Positions 11,681-21,909 of a stretch of DNA of 64,000 nucleotides are shown here, one piece after another (the stretch's first letter is position 1; every line of letters begins with the position of its first letter). This DNA is from Hordeum vulgare subsp. vulgare (lineage: Eukaryota > Streptophyta > Magnoliopsida > Poales > Poaceae), in NCBI RefSeq assembly GCF_904849725.1, contig NC_058524.1:547959763-548023762 (forward strand). The letters are read 5' to 3'. Below the pieces are notes generated by a model. It was given only the letters and a program-made list of their open reading frames with translations, searched no databases and was not told where the DNA came from. The translations under genes were made by a program, and so were the position numbers.

Positions 11681-12503
11681 GGTAGGCCAGATTTCTGATA
11701 AGCAGGCTACCTTAGTCAAAAAAATGGATGCTAAACCTGAAACTCGTGATGAGAATCACGAAGATCTTAAAGTGCTTGGTGTGACTCCCATTGAATCTTT
11801 GTTTTCTTGTGTCAAACCTAATGATGATGGGGCTGGATATGAATACACTTTTGTTGAAAAACGCCCCAATGATTCAGAGTCCATCTATCTTGATGCTAAA
11901 AGCATTGAAAGTGGAGTAGAAGATAATAAAAATTTGAGTAGTAATGAAATTACTACTTTGGATTTCAAGGAATTCAATTATGATAGTTGCTCCTTGATTG
12001 AATGCATTTCCTTGATGCAATCCATGCTAAACTCTCCACACGCTTATAGCCAAAACAAGGCCTTTATCGATCATATCGTCGAAGCTATGATAAAATCTCT
12101 TGAAGAGAAACTTGAATTGGAAGTTTCTATCCCTAGAAAGCTTCATGATGAGTGGGAAACTACTATCAAAATCAAAATCAAAAACTATGAATGCAATGCT
12201 TTGTGTGATTTGGGTGCTAGTGTTTCCGCGATTCCAAAGTCTTTATGTGATGTTCTGGGTTTTAATGAGATTGAGGAGTGTTCTCTTAATTTGCATCTTG
12301 CGGATTCTACTTTCAAGAAACCCATGGGAAGGATCAATTATGTTCTTATTATTGCCAATAGGAACTATGTACCCGTGGATCTCATTGTGCTTGACATTGA
12401 TTGCAATCCTACATGCCCTATTATTCTTGGTAGACCTTTCCTAAGGACTATCGGTGCTATCGACGATATGAAGGAGGGAATATTAGATTTCAATTTCCTT
12501 TAA
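11679..12503 (+). CDS. Element B protease-like ORF (Athila type)
   Basis: An open frame of about 274 codons is homologous to D's 61294-62163. The N-terminal part is acidic and variable. Then come a conserved block around LDFKEFNYDSCSL and a retropepsin-like domain: LCDLGASVSAIPKSLC carries the active-site aspartate as DLG, and CPIILGRPFLRT is the C-terminal ILGRPF block. Athila elements use DLG or DxG in this position. Its role would be polyprotein cleavage, but it is followed directly by the 3' region and not by RT. The first codon is TTG, so the real protein presumably came from a gag fusion. That the frame is still open although gag is lost may reflect a young insertion. Confidence 0.8.
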   Translation: MVGQISDKQATLVKKMDAKPETRDENHEDLKVLGVTPIESLFSCVKPNDDGAGYEYTFVEKRPNDSESIYLDAKSIESGVEDNKNLSSNEITTLDFKEFNYDSCSLIECISLMQSMLNSPHAYSQNKAFIDHIVEAMIKSLEEKLELEVSIPRKLHDEWETTIKIKIKNYECNALCDLGASVSAIPKSLCDVLGFNEIEECSLNLHLADSTFKKPMGRINYVLIIANRNYVPVDLIVLDIDCNPTCPIILGRPFLRTIGAIDDMKEGILDFNFL

Positions 12504-13940
12504 AGAAGGGCATGGAACACCTTCCTAGAAAGAAAATAATATTGCCTTATGAATCCATGATGAGGGCTACTTATGGTTTGAGCACCAAAGACGATGATAC
12601 GTGATTCCATCACCTTATGCGTAGCTAAGGGCGTTAAACAATAGCGCTTCTTGGGAGGCAACCCAATGAATTTATCTTTTTCTTTCTGTTTTGTTGCGTC
12701 CACACCATCATAATTCTGTTAAGATAGTGTATTTTGTGTTTCTTTTTGTGTTTGAGCCAAGCAAAACCTTTATGACTAGTCTTGGTGATGGTTGTTTGAT
12801 CCTGCAGGAAAAAGACACAAACTTTTTGCTCACGAGATTATTTTTCATTTTTATTCAGAAAGATATTTTGAGTTGATTCTTTTTGCTGCTCGTTGATATG
12901 CCTTTTTCCCAGGCTGTCGTAATTTTTCCGAAATTTTGAGGTACCATAAGTATAAGAAGTATACAGATTTCTACAGACTGGTCTCTTTTTGACAGATTGT
13001 GTTTTTGTTGAGTTGGTTGCTTGTTTTGATGAAACTATGGATAGTATCGGGGGGGGGGGGGGGTACTAGCCATGGAAAAGTGAGAATACAGTAATCTAAC
13101 ACCAATATAAATAGAAATCAAGATTGCTACAGTACCTAAAGAGGTGGTGGTTTGTTTTCTTCTGCTAATGTTATCACGAGTTTCTGTTTTAGTTTTGTGT
13201 TGTGAAGTTTTCAAGTTTTGGGTGATGTTCTCAAGGAGTGGAAAGAGCTCAAGCTTGGGGATGCCCAAGGCATCCTAAGCCAAATCCAAGGACACAAAAA
13301 AGCCTAAGCTTGGGCATGCCCCGGGAAGGCATCGCCTCTTTCGTCTTCAATCCATCGGTAACATTACTTGGAGCTATATTTTTATTCACCAGATGATATG
13401 TGTTTTGCTTGGAGCGTCTTGTATCGTAGGTGTCTTTTCTTTTTGTTGTGTCAAAATCATCCTTGCTGCACACCTTTTGAGAGATACATGCACTCATCGT
13501 GATTTTGCTAGAATGCTCATCGTGCTTCACTTATATCTTTTGAGTTAGATAATTTTTCTCTATGTGCTTCACTTAGTTCTTTTAGAGCACGGCGGTGCGT
13601 GATTTGGTAGTTGTCTTGTGCTATGAAAGTAGTCCCAAAGGTGATAGGTACCCAAAGAGGATACAAAAACCTCCATCTTCATGTGCATTGAGTAGAAAGA
13701 GAAGTGTTGATTCCTCTCAATTAGTTTTGAGACGTGGATTTGGTAATATTAAGAGTTATGTTAGTAGGGTGTTGTGAATCTAGAAATACTTGTGTTGAAG
13801 TTAGTGATTCCCGTAGCATGCACGTATGGTGAACCGCTATGTTAGGAAGTCGGAGCATAATTGATCTATTGATTGTCATCCTTTGTGTTGCGGTCGGGAT
13901 CGCGCGATGGCTAACACCTACCAACCCTTCCCCTAGGAGT
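12504..13940 (+). other. Element B 3' noncoding region, first part
   Basis: This follows the protease ORF and is colinear with D's 3' region (reverse of 60647-61290) as far as about 13240. It holds the GCGCTTCTTGGGAGGCAACC block, a run of 15 G at about 13049-13063, and two AAGCTTGGG boxes (13252, 13306) with nearby inverted GCATGCCC-type sequence. Short ORFs are not credible. It is interrupted by the LARD at 13946; 13941-13945 is the ATGCG target copy. Confidence 0.75.
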
Positions 13941-13945
13941 ATGCG

Positions 13946-16900
13946 TGTGACAGCCCGATGCCGATGCTCCAGAAGATTCCCCCTTTATTCTGTTTTTGTC
14001 GTGTGGCTATTTTATTTTGTGGGTTGCATCATCATTTAGTTTGCATCATCGCATCATGCATGGCATCATGTCAACTGTGTGTTGTCGGTGTTGCTTGTTG
14101 CTCCGTGTTGTTGCTTGTGAGTGCTTGTGAGTGTGGCGTCGTTTGTTGGCGTGATGAGAGTGCGCGCGTGAGAGCCACCGGTAAACCCTGTTGCACCGCG
14201 AACCACTCCCCTCCTCTCTTCTCGTTGATTTTGTTTTGGGGTTGTGTAAAAGTTCCGTTTAAACCCCTTTTAAAAATCGTCTTCTTTCAAAATCATTTTA
14301 TTAAATGTAGGGGCAACCCTTGGGTTTTCTTTATTTTCTCCTTTTGTTTTATTTTAAAACCGCCTCATTTTCTTTTCTCTTTTAGAGGGCTTTTATTTTA
14401 TTCTTTAAATAAAAGAGGTTTTATTTTGTTCTTCAAAAGGGATTAATTTTTAATTCTTCAAAAGATTTTATTTTATTCGTTTAAAAAAAGGCCCAATCTA
14501 TTTTTAGAGTTGGGGTTTATTTTTAAAGGAGCAAAGGCATTTTCTTCATTTTATTATTTATTATTATTATTTTCCGTTCCTTTGTTAAAAGCCTTTTCTT
14601 TAGTTAAACTTTCTGTTTTAAAAGTTTGAAAAAAACATTAGGGGGAGGGAGCCCAGCCGAGCAGGCCAAGGCCCAGTGCCCCCCCTGACCTAGCCCAGCC
14701 CGTAGCTCCTTCTCCCGTTTCCTCCAGCGCCGCCAGCCCCATCCCCTCCCGCAGCCCCTCGTCCTCCCCCGTGCTCGATCCCCTCCTCCTCATCCCCGTC
14801 CTAGCGCCGTCCTCCTCCCGAGCCGCGCCGCCTCATCGCCCCGCCATGCTGCCGCCGCACTCTCAGCCTCGCCGCGCCGCCATGACACCTCCCCGACGCG
14901 CGCCAGTAGTCCCACCTCCGGCCTCATGCTCCCCCCCCCCCCCGCGCGCCCGTCGCCATCGTTGCCCTCGCCGGTGCCCGCCTTATCAGGGCCCCTCGCC
15001 GCACTCCTCCCTCGGCTCGCCGTCCCGAGCCGCAGCAGCGCCTCGCGTCGCCTGCTCCGCCTTCCCGCGCGCCGCTCACCGTGCTCCCCGCCGGTCGCCT
15101 CCGCCTCGCCGGTCTTCCCCCGCGGTTCTCGCCGCCGTTCCCTGCCGGTACCCCGCCTGCGCCACGCCGCCTTGGTCCCGTGTCGAGCCGCCGCTGTTGC
15201 TGTGTTGTTGCTTTTTTTTGCATGCTGCTGCCCAGGTTGCTGCCCTGGTTGCTGCTGCAGCCGCTGCTCATCGCCGTTAGCTGTTGTTGTGCATGCTGTC
15301 GCGATGCTAGTCTGATGCTGTTGCTGTTGTTGAGCCTGCATTTGTGCCGTTCTGGTGTTTGCTGCGTGTCGCCATGCCTGTTGTCCGCCTTGCTGTAGGC
15401 TGCTGCTGCCGTGCTTGCTTGCCACTGCTTGTCGCCTGCTCGCGTCGCTGTGCTGTTGCTACTGTCGCCGTTGCCTGTAACTGCTGCCGCTTTGCTGCCG
15501 TGTAGTTGTTGCTTGCTGCGCTAGATTGCTGTTACTGTGGGTGTTGCGCTGCTCTGCTATGCATGCTAGGCTAGTTGCTGCTAGCTTGGCTTAGCTGTTG
15601 CTCTTGTTGCTTGCCCGCCTGATGCTTTGCTGCTGTTAGCTGCTAGGGGTAGTTTGCTATTACTGCTAGGTTGATGTTAGCTGCCTGAAGCTTTGCTAAG
15701 TTGTTGTGCGTTTTGCTGCTAGCTAGATAGATGCTGTTAGGTGCCGATGTTGTTGCCTGTCGCTGGCTGTTGCTTTGCTTCGCTTGCTAATAGATGTGTT
15801 GATGCTAGCTACTGTTGCTAGGTTGCTTGATGTGCCTTAGCCGTTGCTGCTATAGCTAGTGTTGTTGATGCTGCTTTGCTTTGCTTGCTTGCGTGTTGCT
15901 GCCGCTTGCGTCGCCGCGTGCACCAACCCCCCTCCATGGAATCGACAAGTTCGCCGCGAGTACCACGATGTCCTCGACGGCCTCTTCAGAAACGTGATCG
16001 ACCACCGACGCCGAAGACCCTATGCCGATGAGAAGAACCGTGAACGACTACCGTCGACGAGACCCGAGCACCACAACGACGACTACTTCCACGACGACCA
16101 CGACTTCCACGACGTCCGCTACGAACCGATCCGCTTCGAATCGCACGCTTCGAAGGTATACTGATGGGACGTGTCGTGTACCGAACACATATGATGTATG
16201 AGATGTATGCGTGTATGCACCGTATGTTTGACCGTTGCACGCCGTGTTCCTCTGTGTTGTGCCCGACACATGGGAACCCGGTAACCGGGATCACCCCATC
16301 TTATTTACCGTCCCGCACGCGTTCCCAGTACGTTGGCACGATATCTCGACGAGTAATCGGGGTAGGAACGTTGCCGTGGCTTCGTTTCCGTCTTGCCGAC
16401 ATAGTTTCCCTTTCGCTCGCCATGGCGACACCTGCTTCTCTCCCTTCTTGCCGTGGTTGAACTTGCATGCATAACGCATTCATGGCATATAATCGTGTGT
16501 TGCATGTTTCTTCTGTCGTAGCTCCGATCTATGTTTCGCGAGTTAAACCGTCTAGGATGCCATGTAGGACCACCGCTTCACCCCTTGCCATGCTAACAAC
16601 AGTTTAAAATTGCCATGTAATTGATCGGGAGTAAACTAAATATTTAAACGTTGAGTTTCGTCGATATGTAACCCGTTGCATATCGAGCTTCATTTAATGT
16701 GTAGTGTTTGCGTGAGGTGTTTTTCCATGCCATCCCTTGCATGTTGACCTGATCATGCATCATAGTAGGTTGTGCATCATGTTGTGCATCGTGTGGTGAA
16801 TATTTGTGTTGATGTTTGTTTCCGGTTTGCTCCGTCTCGATAGAGTTCCGCAAGCGTGTCGGAATGTGAGGAACCGTTCGACTACATTGGTTTGTCTCCT

Positions 16901-18628
16901 TCTCGGAGTCATTCTTCTTCCAAGCGGGATCTCAGGCAAGATGACCATTTCCCCAGATACCATTACTATCTTTGCCATGCTAGTTTTATCGTTTCTGTCA
17001 TTATGTCTCATTGCCTACCACATGTTAAATATCAGCCTCTCAACAATGCCATGAAACCTTCAACGTGTTCGACCTGGCAAACCACTGATTGGCTATGTTA
17101 CTACTTGCTTAACCCTGTTATTAGCGTTGCTAGTTGCAGGTGTAGTTGCTGCCATGTGATAACATGGGTCCCTTGTCTTATCACCATATTAAATGCTATT
17201 TAATTTAATCCACCTATATACTTGGTAAAAGGTGGAAGGCTCGGCCTTTCTAGCTTGGTGTTTTGTTCCACCTTTGCCCCCTTAGTTTCGGCTACCGGTG
17301 TTATGTTCCATAATTGAGCGCTCCTAACACGATCGGGGTTGTTATGGGGACCCCCTGGATAATTCATTTTAGATTAAAGCTGGTCTGGCAAGGCCCAACA
17401 TTGGTACTACATTTTCCCAACATAATAATTTGATAATTTGAAATGCATAGGGAGTTAGCGCTACCCGAGGAGTAATTCTACATAATACAGGGGGCCAGTG
17501 CAGTTGGTGCTGGTCCAAAACTAGAGCCGTTTGCGGGGCCAACCCGGGGCAACTCGGGAGATTTCTATCAGGCCACCGTACGCTGTGCTTATCCGTCGTG
17601 TCCTGAGAACGAGATAAGCGGCTCCTATCAGGATCGTCGACACGCCGGGCGGCCTTGCTGGATTAGTTTTACCTTTGACAAGATATCTTGTGCATCGGGA
17701 TTCCGGTGATGCTTTGGGTAATCTCAGAGTTGAGGTTTTCTACTAGGGAATCCGACGAGATCGCGAGCTTCGTGATTGAGGATTTCTATGCGGCTTGTGG
17801 TAATTTGTGATGGACTAGTTGGAGCACCCCTGCAGGGTTAAATCTTTTCGGAAAGCCGTGCCCGCGGTTATGTGGCAACGTGGAAACTTTGTTTAACACC
17901 GATTCTAGATAACTTGAAGTTAACTTAATTAAAATATGCCCACTGTGTGCGTAACCGTGACTGTCTCTTTCATGAGTTCCTTCTCCGATCGAGGACACGG
18001 TGGGGTTATGTCTGACGTAGGTAGGTGTTCAGGATCATTCATTTGATCATCAGTAGTCACGTCCGTTATGCGTAGATCTTCTCCTCTTATTTCTTGTACT
18101 CGTAAGTTTAGCCACCAAATATATGCTTAGCCGCTGCTGCAACCTCACCACTTAACCATACCTTACCCATTAAGCTTTGCTAGTCTTGATACCTTTGGAA
18201 ATGAGATTGCTGAGTCCCCTGTGGCTCACAGATTACTACAACACCGGTTGCAGGTACAGGTAATGGTTACTTGACGCGAGCGCGTTGATTGTACATTTGG
18301 AGTTGCTTCTTCTTCTTCTTCTTCATCGATCTAGGATGGGTTCCAGGCCGGCAGCCTGGGATAGCAAGGATGGACGTCGTTCTTATTTTTCTCGTTTGTT
18401 TTCGTCCGTAGTCGGACCCTGCTCTTACTCTTGATGATTATGAAATGTACTGTTGTGACTCTGATGTAGCATGTGGCGAGTGTAAGCCAACTCTCTCTAT
18501 ATATATCTCTTCTTTTCAGTACATGTACTTGTAAAGATATCCATTCTTGCGACACGACGAGATGCGCTTCTATCCCTGACAAGGCGTTCGTGCCAAATTG
18601 AGGATAGGGTCACATCTTGGGCGTGACA
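13946..18628 (+). repeat. LARD 5' LTR
   Basis: Starts TGTGACAGCCCGATGCCG and ends CTTGGGCGTGACA. Composition changes in blocks: AT-rich with TTTTATTTTA runs (about 14200-14640), strongly GC-rich (about 14640-15180), TTGCTGCTG-type low complexity (about 15180-15890), a short coding-like stretch (15920-16164), then ordinary sequence. Compared with the 3' LTR it lacks a block of about 177 bp (equivalent to 23508-23684). Pro/Arg-rich ORFs on both strands of the GC-rich block are composition artefacts. Confidence 0.92.
15859..16164 (+). other. Coding-like ORF inside the LARD 5' LTR
   Basis: The last 80 or so codons are not low complexity: NPPPWNRQVRREYHDVLDGL, then a basic patch (DHRRRR) and an Asp/His-rich tail (HHNDDYFHDDHDFHDVRYEP). 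The frame is kept in the other LTR (23997-24323), where a 9-bp deletion removes whole codons (DDH). Start codon unknown. I do not recognise the protein. It may be a remnant of a coding segment or of a transcript leader; protein status is unproven. Confidence 0.3.
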
Positions 18629-21600
18629 AGTTGGTATCAGAGCAGTACCGACCTAGGAGCCCCCTTGATTGATCGAACTTGGCCGAGTCGAGTCTAGTGA
18701 AAAATTACTTTGAGTCTAGTTATATATCGGAGAGTAGGATTCTTTTTTCTCCTCTTCTATGCTCTGGTGAGGAATCTTGACGTAATAATTTACTCTACTC
18801 CTCTTCTCACTCAATTTTTTTTAGGATCACGCGGATATTTTTGGAATCTATATGATGCCGATGTGACGGAGTTCTGTCTTGGTGCCTCCTATCTGCTTTG
18901 AGTTTCAGGGGAGTTGAGCTCAAGGGGATTCTTGAGCACATCGTTATCATTCAGATTTCTTATTATCTCAGAACGAAGGATGTTCGTAATTGCTTCAATA
19001 CTAGTAGTGGCGAGATAACCCCGATGTCCCCAGTACTGGTGTAGATTGTTCGGGAGTACTGCCATACTTTGTATCGTTGTGATCACGAGGGTCTGTTGTA
19101 GATGAAGGTCTGAGATTCTGGTTGTGTGTTGACGGATGTGATACAAGTGACGGGTTAGTATTGGAGTTGTGTGTTATTACTCCTTGTATCCGTGTACCAG
19201 ATTGCATGACCAGATATTTTGGGAATTCATAGGTGGGAATTCAAGTAGTTACTTATAGGACTATCTTCCAACAAACGCATGATGTTAGGTTGGGGTTCGA
19301 CATCTAGTGGATTCCTGTCCACGAAAATATCGGACGAAATCTTTCTCATGAGTTTGTTCTGGCTTGTTTCATAAGCCGCACCCTTTGTTTCGTTGGAATA
19401 TGGTAATTCAATTTGCTTCGATGTCAAGTGGTGATTTCAGATCTTTCCAAGAGGTGTTCTCATAGTTTTTATGTGAGAATGCAATTCTTTTGTTCGTTCA
19501 ATTGTCATGTCAATTCTTGTCAACCGGAGTCGCCATATCAATTCCATTTTACCGGTGTGCTTCTCTGCAACTGAATTCAATCTTCTCCAGTTGTTGCAGA
19601 TCATTCTCTTTTTTTTTCGGAGTTCATCTCATCTGTCCCAAGTTGTCTTTGTTTTTCCCGCCCTCCCGCCCTTTTTCTTCAGTGATTGGATTTCATCCAA
19701 CTGCATTTCATTTCAGTGATGCTTCCGCTATGTCTTCTTTCTTTCGTAACCGGTGATTCATCATGAAGATTCTCAGGAGCTTCGTGTCATATTTGTTCAT
19801 TCTTGTCATCCTTACCGGTGAATTTAATTCAGTTATCCAGGGTCATCATATCCTTTTAAAACATTAAATTCTTTCCTATGTTGGGAATTCTTATGAGCCT
19901 ATCTTGTTATTCATTCCTCTCTCTTTCTATCCGGAGTGTTGAAGATATTTCAGAAGTCCTGATTCTCGACCCTTCAGTTATTTCGAGGTGCCAACCTCAT
20001 CTAGTTCTCGTTATACTGGTGCAATATCTCTCCTTATAATCAGTTGTTTCAACGGTGGTTTCTTTGAGTGGGCCCATAACCCACAGGTTCTTTCCCAGGA
20101 TCTTTCCTGGCTCTTTTAATCTTTTCCCGGAGTTCTCTAATTATTTCAACTATGACGTAAGTATGAATTTCATCAGTCATATCCCTTCTCCAAGATCTAT
20201 TGGAATTTATTCCCGTCTTTGGCTCAACCTTTCATTCCTCATTATTCCGGAGTGTCTCGGTTATTCTTGGTGGTGTTCTTCTCGTCATTTTCAGCTTTGA
20301 AGACCAGAGGAGTGTTTCTCTCAAATCTTGGTCTATTCTCTTGGATATTCGTCATTTCAACTTTGTGGCATTATATTGAATTGTTCCAGTCATGAGTATC
20401 CCTTTCTTGCTATCCGGTGCATTTCTGAGTTGTTTTCATTCTCGTTCCTCCGAAGGCCATCATTTTAGAAGATTCTTCGTTCTCAGCTTTCAGCTTCATC
20501 CTCAATTCTTCTTAATTGTTGTCTCTTCGTTCGTCTCTCGTTTCTTCCGGTGCCTTGTTCAAATTTTCTCTCAGGTGGCTTATGATCTCTTCATTCTCTT
20601 GTATCTCCATTAATTCGTGGTGTTCCCATTCAATTTTGAATTCTTACCGGTGCTTCCTTCGTTTATGCTTCATGTGGTGCATATCTCTCTCTCTTCAAGA
20701 TTCTTTCAAGAGGAATAAGTGCTACACTAAGTCCGTTGCTTGTCATCAATTAAACTTGATGAAGGATAAGCATAACATAATTCTTATTCCTGTTTCATAG
20801 AGATTTCAATTCTTCTTCCGGAGTGGCTAATGATATCAATTCTTTTCTCAAGTGCCTATATTTCTTTTTCGGAGTTCCAAGTTCTTTTAAGTATCTCTTC
20901 GTGTTGCTTCATCCAAATCTTGGCAAGGTCATAATCTTATTCTTTTCTACCTTCATATCTTTGCATCATTCATTTGTATACGGAGGTCCTTCTTGGTGGT
21001 TCATCAAGGTTTCAATCTATTCTCATGTATTCTTCAAGATTCTTGTTGGAGAACCTCAAGTATCCTTTCTCTTGCATTTCCAAGTGCATTTGTTCTTCCT
21101 TTTCCTTTGAGGTGGTATTATAGCATTCTTGTTAGTGTAGGAGTCTCGAAGAGATTTTCTTTCAGGAATGAGATAATTAAACCCAACAATTCTATGATCA
21201 TGAGACATGTTTCATCCCATGATTTCTTCATTGAGCTATCTTGGTTTGGATTTCACCTAAAGCTTTTCCTATGGATTGTGCTATCATGGTGCTCGTCATT
21301 AATCCCAGTTCTAAATGTATCCTCTTCGTGTAAGAATTGTTCATATCTTGTTTATCCCAATCTTTCCTTGTTTCTTTTAGTGGTTGGTTGTCACCATATA
21401 AATGTGAGATGATTTCATTAAGCCCACTACTATCTTGTTCTTTCGTTGTTGTTTTCCAACAACTCCGTTCAATTCTTCTTCCAAGGATGCTTCCCAAGCT
21501 CATTGGAGTTAGTAGTTGTCATTCTCTCTTCATTCTCTTCTTCCGTATGAGCTAGTTCCTATTCTACTGTTCCGGAGGCATTGTGATGTTGCTCTTTTGG

Positions 21601-21909
21601 GTATATTATCTTGTTCTATCAAGATCATGGTGTTCCCTTGCTCTATTTACTTGTTTGTTGTCAATATTGTCTATTTCTTCTACCTTTTCGAATTTTTTGT
21701 CCCATTTTCCTACCGAAGTGCTGCCGAAATTTTCCGTGAATTCTTGCTTCTTTCTCATATCATTCCTCATCGCCTTGCAACATTCAATGATCGTTGGTTT
21801 CACTCGTTTGTCAAAGAAGCGACTAAGTTTTTACCTATTGTTCTTTCTCATCCTCTCCCCCTTTCATTCTTGGATCTCGGGGCGAGATCCTCTTGTAGTG
21901 TAGGAGAGT
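18629..21909 (+). other. LARD internal domain (noncoding)
   Basis: 3,281 bp without gag or pol similarity. The second two-thirds (about 19450-21750) is pyrimidine-rich on the plus strand, with many TTC runs and a recurring CCGGTG or CCGGAG hexamer at irregular spacing (for example near 19526, 19552, 19752, 19815, 19934, 20127, 20250, 20423, 20548, 20648, 20818, 21574). The end before the 3' LTR (GTAGTGTAGGAGAGT, 21895-21909) is the candidate polypurine tract. Packaging or structural function is inferred from LARD biology. Confidence 0.8.
18632..18643 (+). other. LARD primer-binding site
   Basis: TGGTATCAGAGC, 3 bases after the LTR end, is the standard initiator-Met-tRNA complementary site of plant LTR retrotransposons. 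Confidence 0.92.

Noticed and set aside
14771..15425. Long overlapping ORFs on both strands in the GC-rich part of the LARD LTR (also 22583-23455)
   Set aside because: Pro/Arg/Ala- or Gln-rich translations in several frames at once reflect GC composition and CTG-type repeats. There is no domain and no frame preference.
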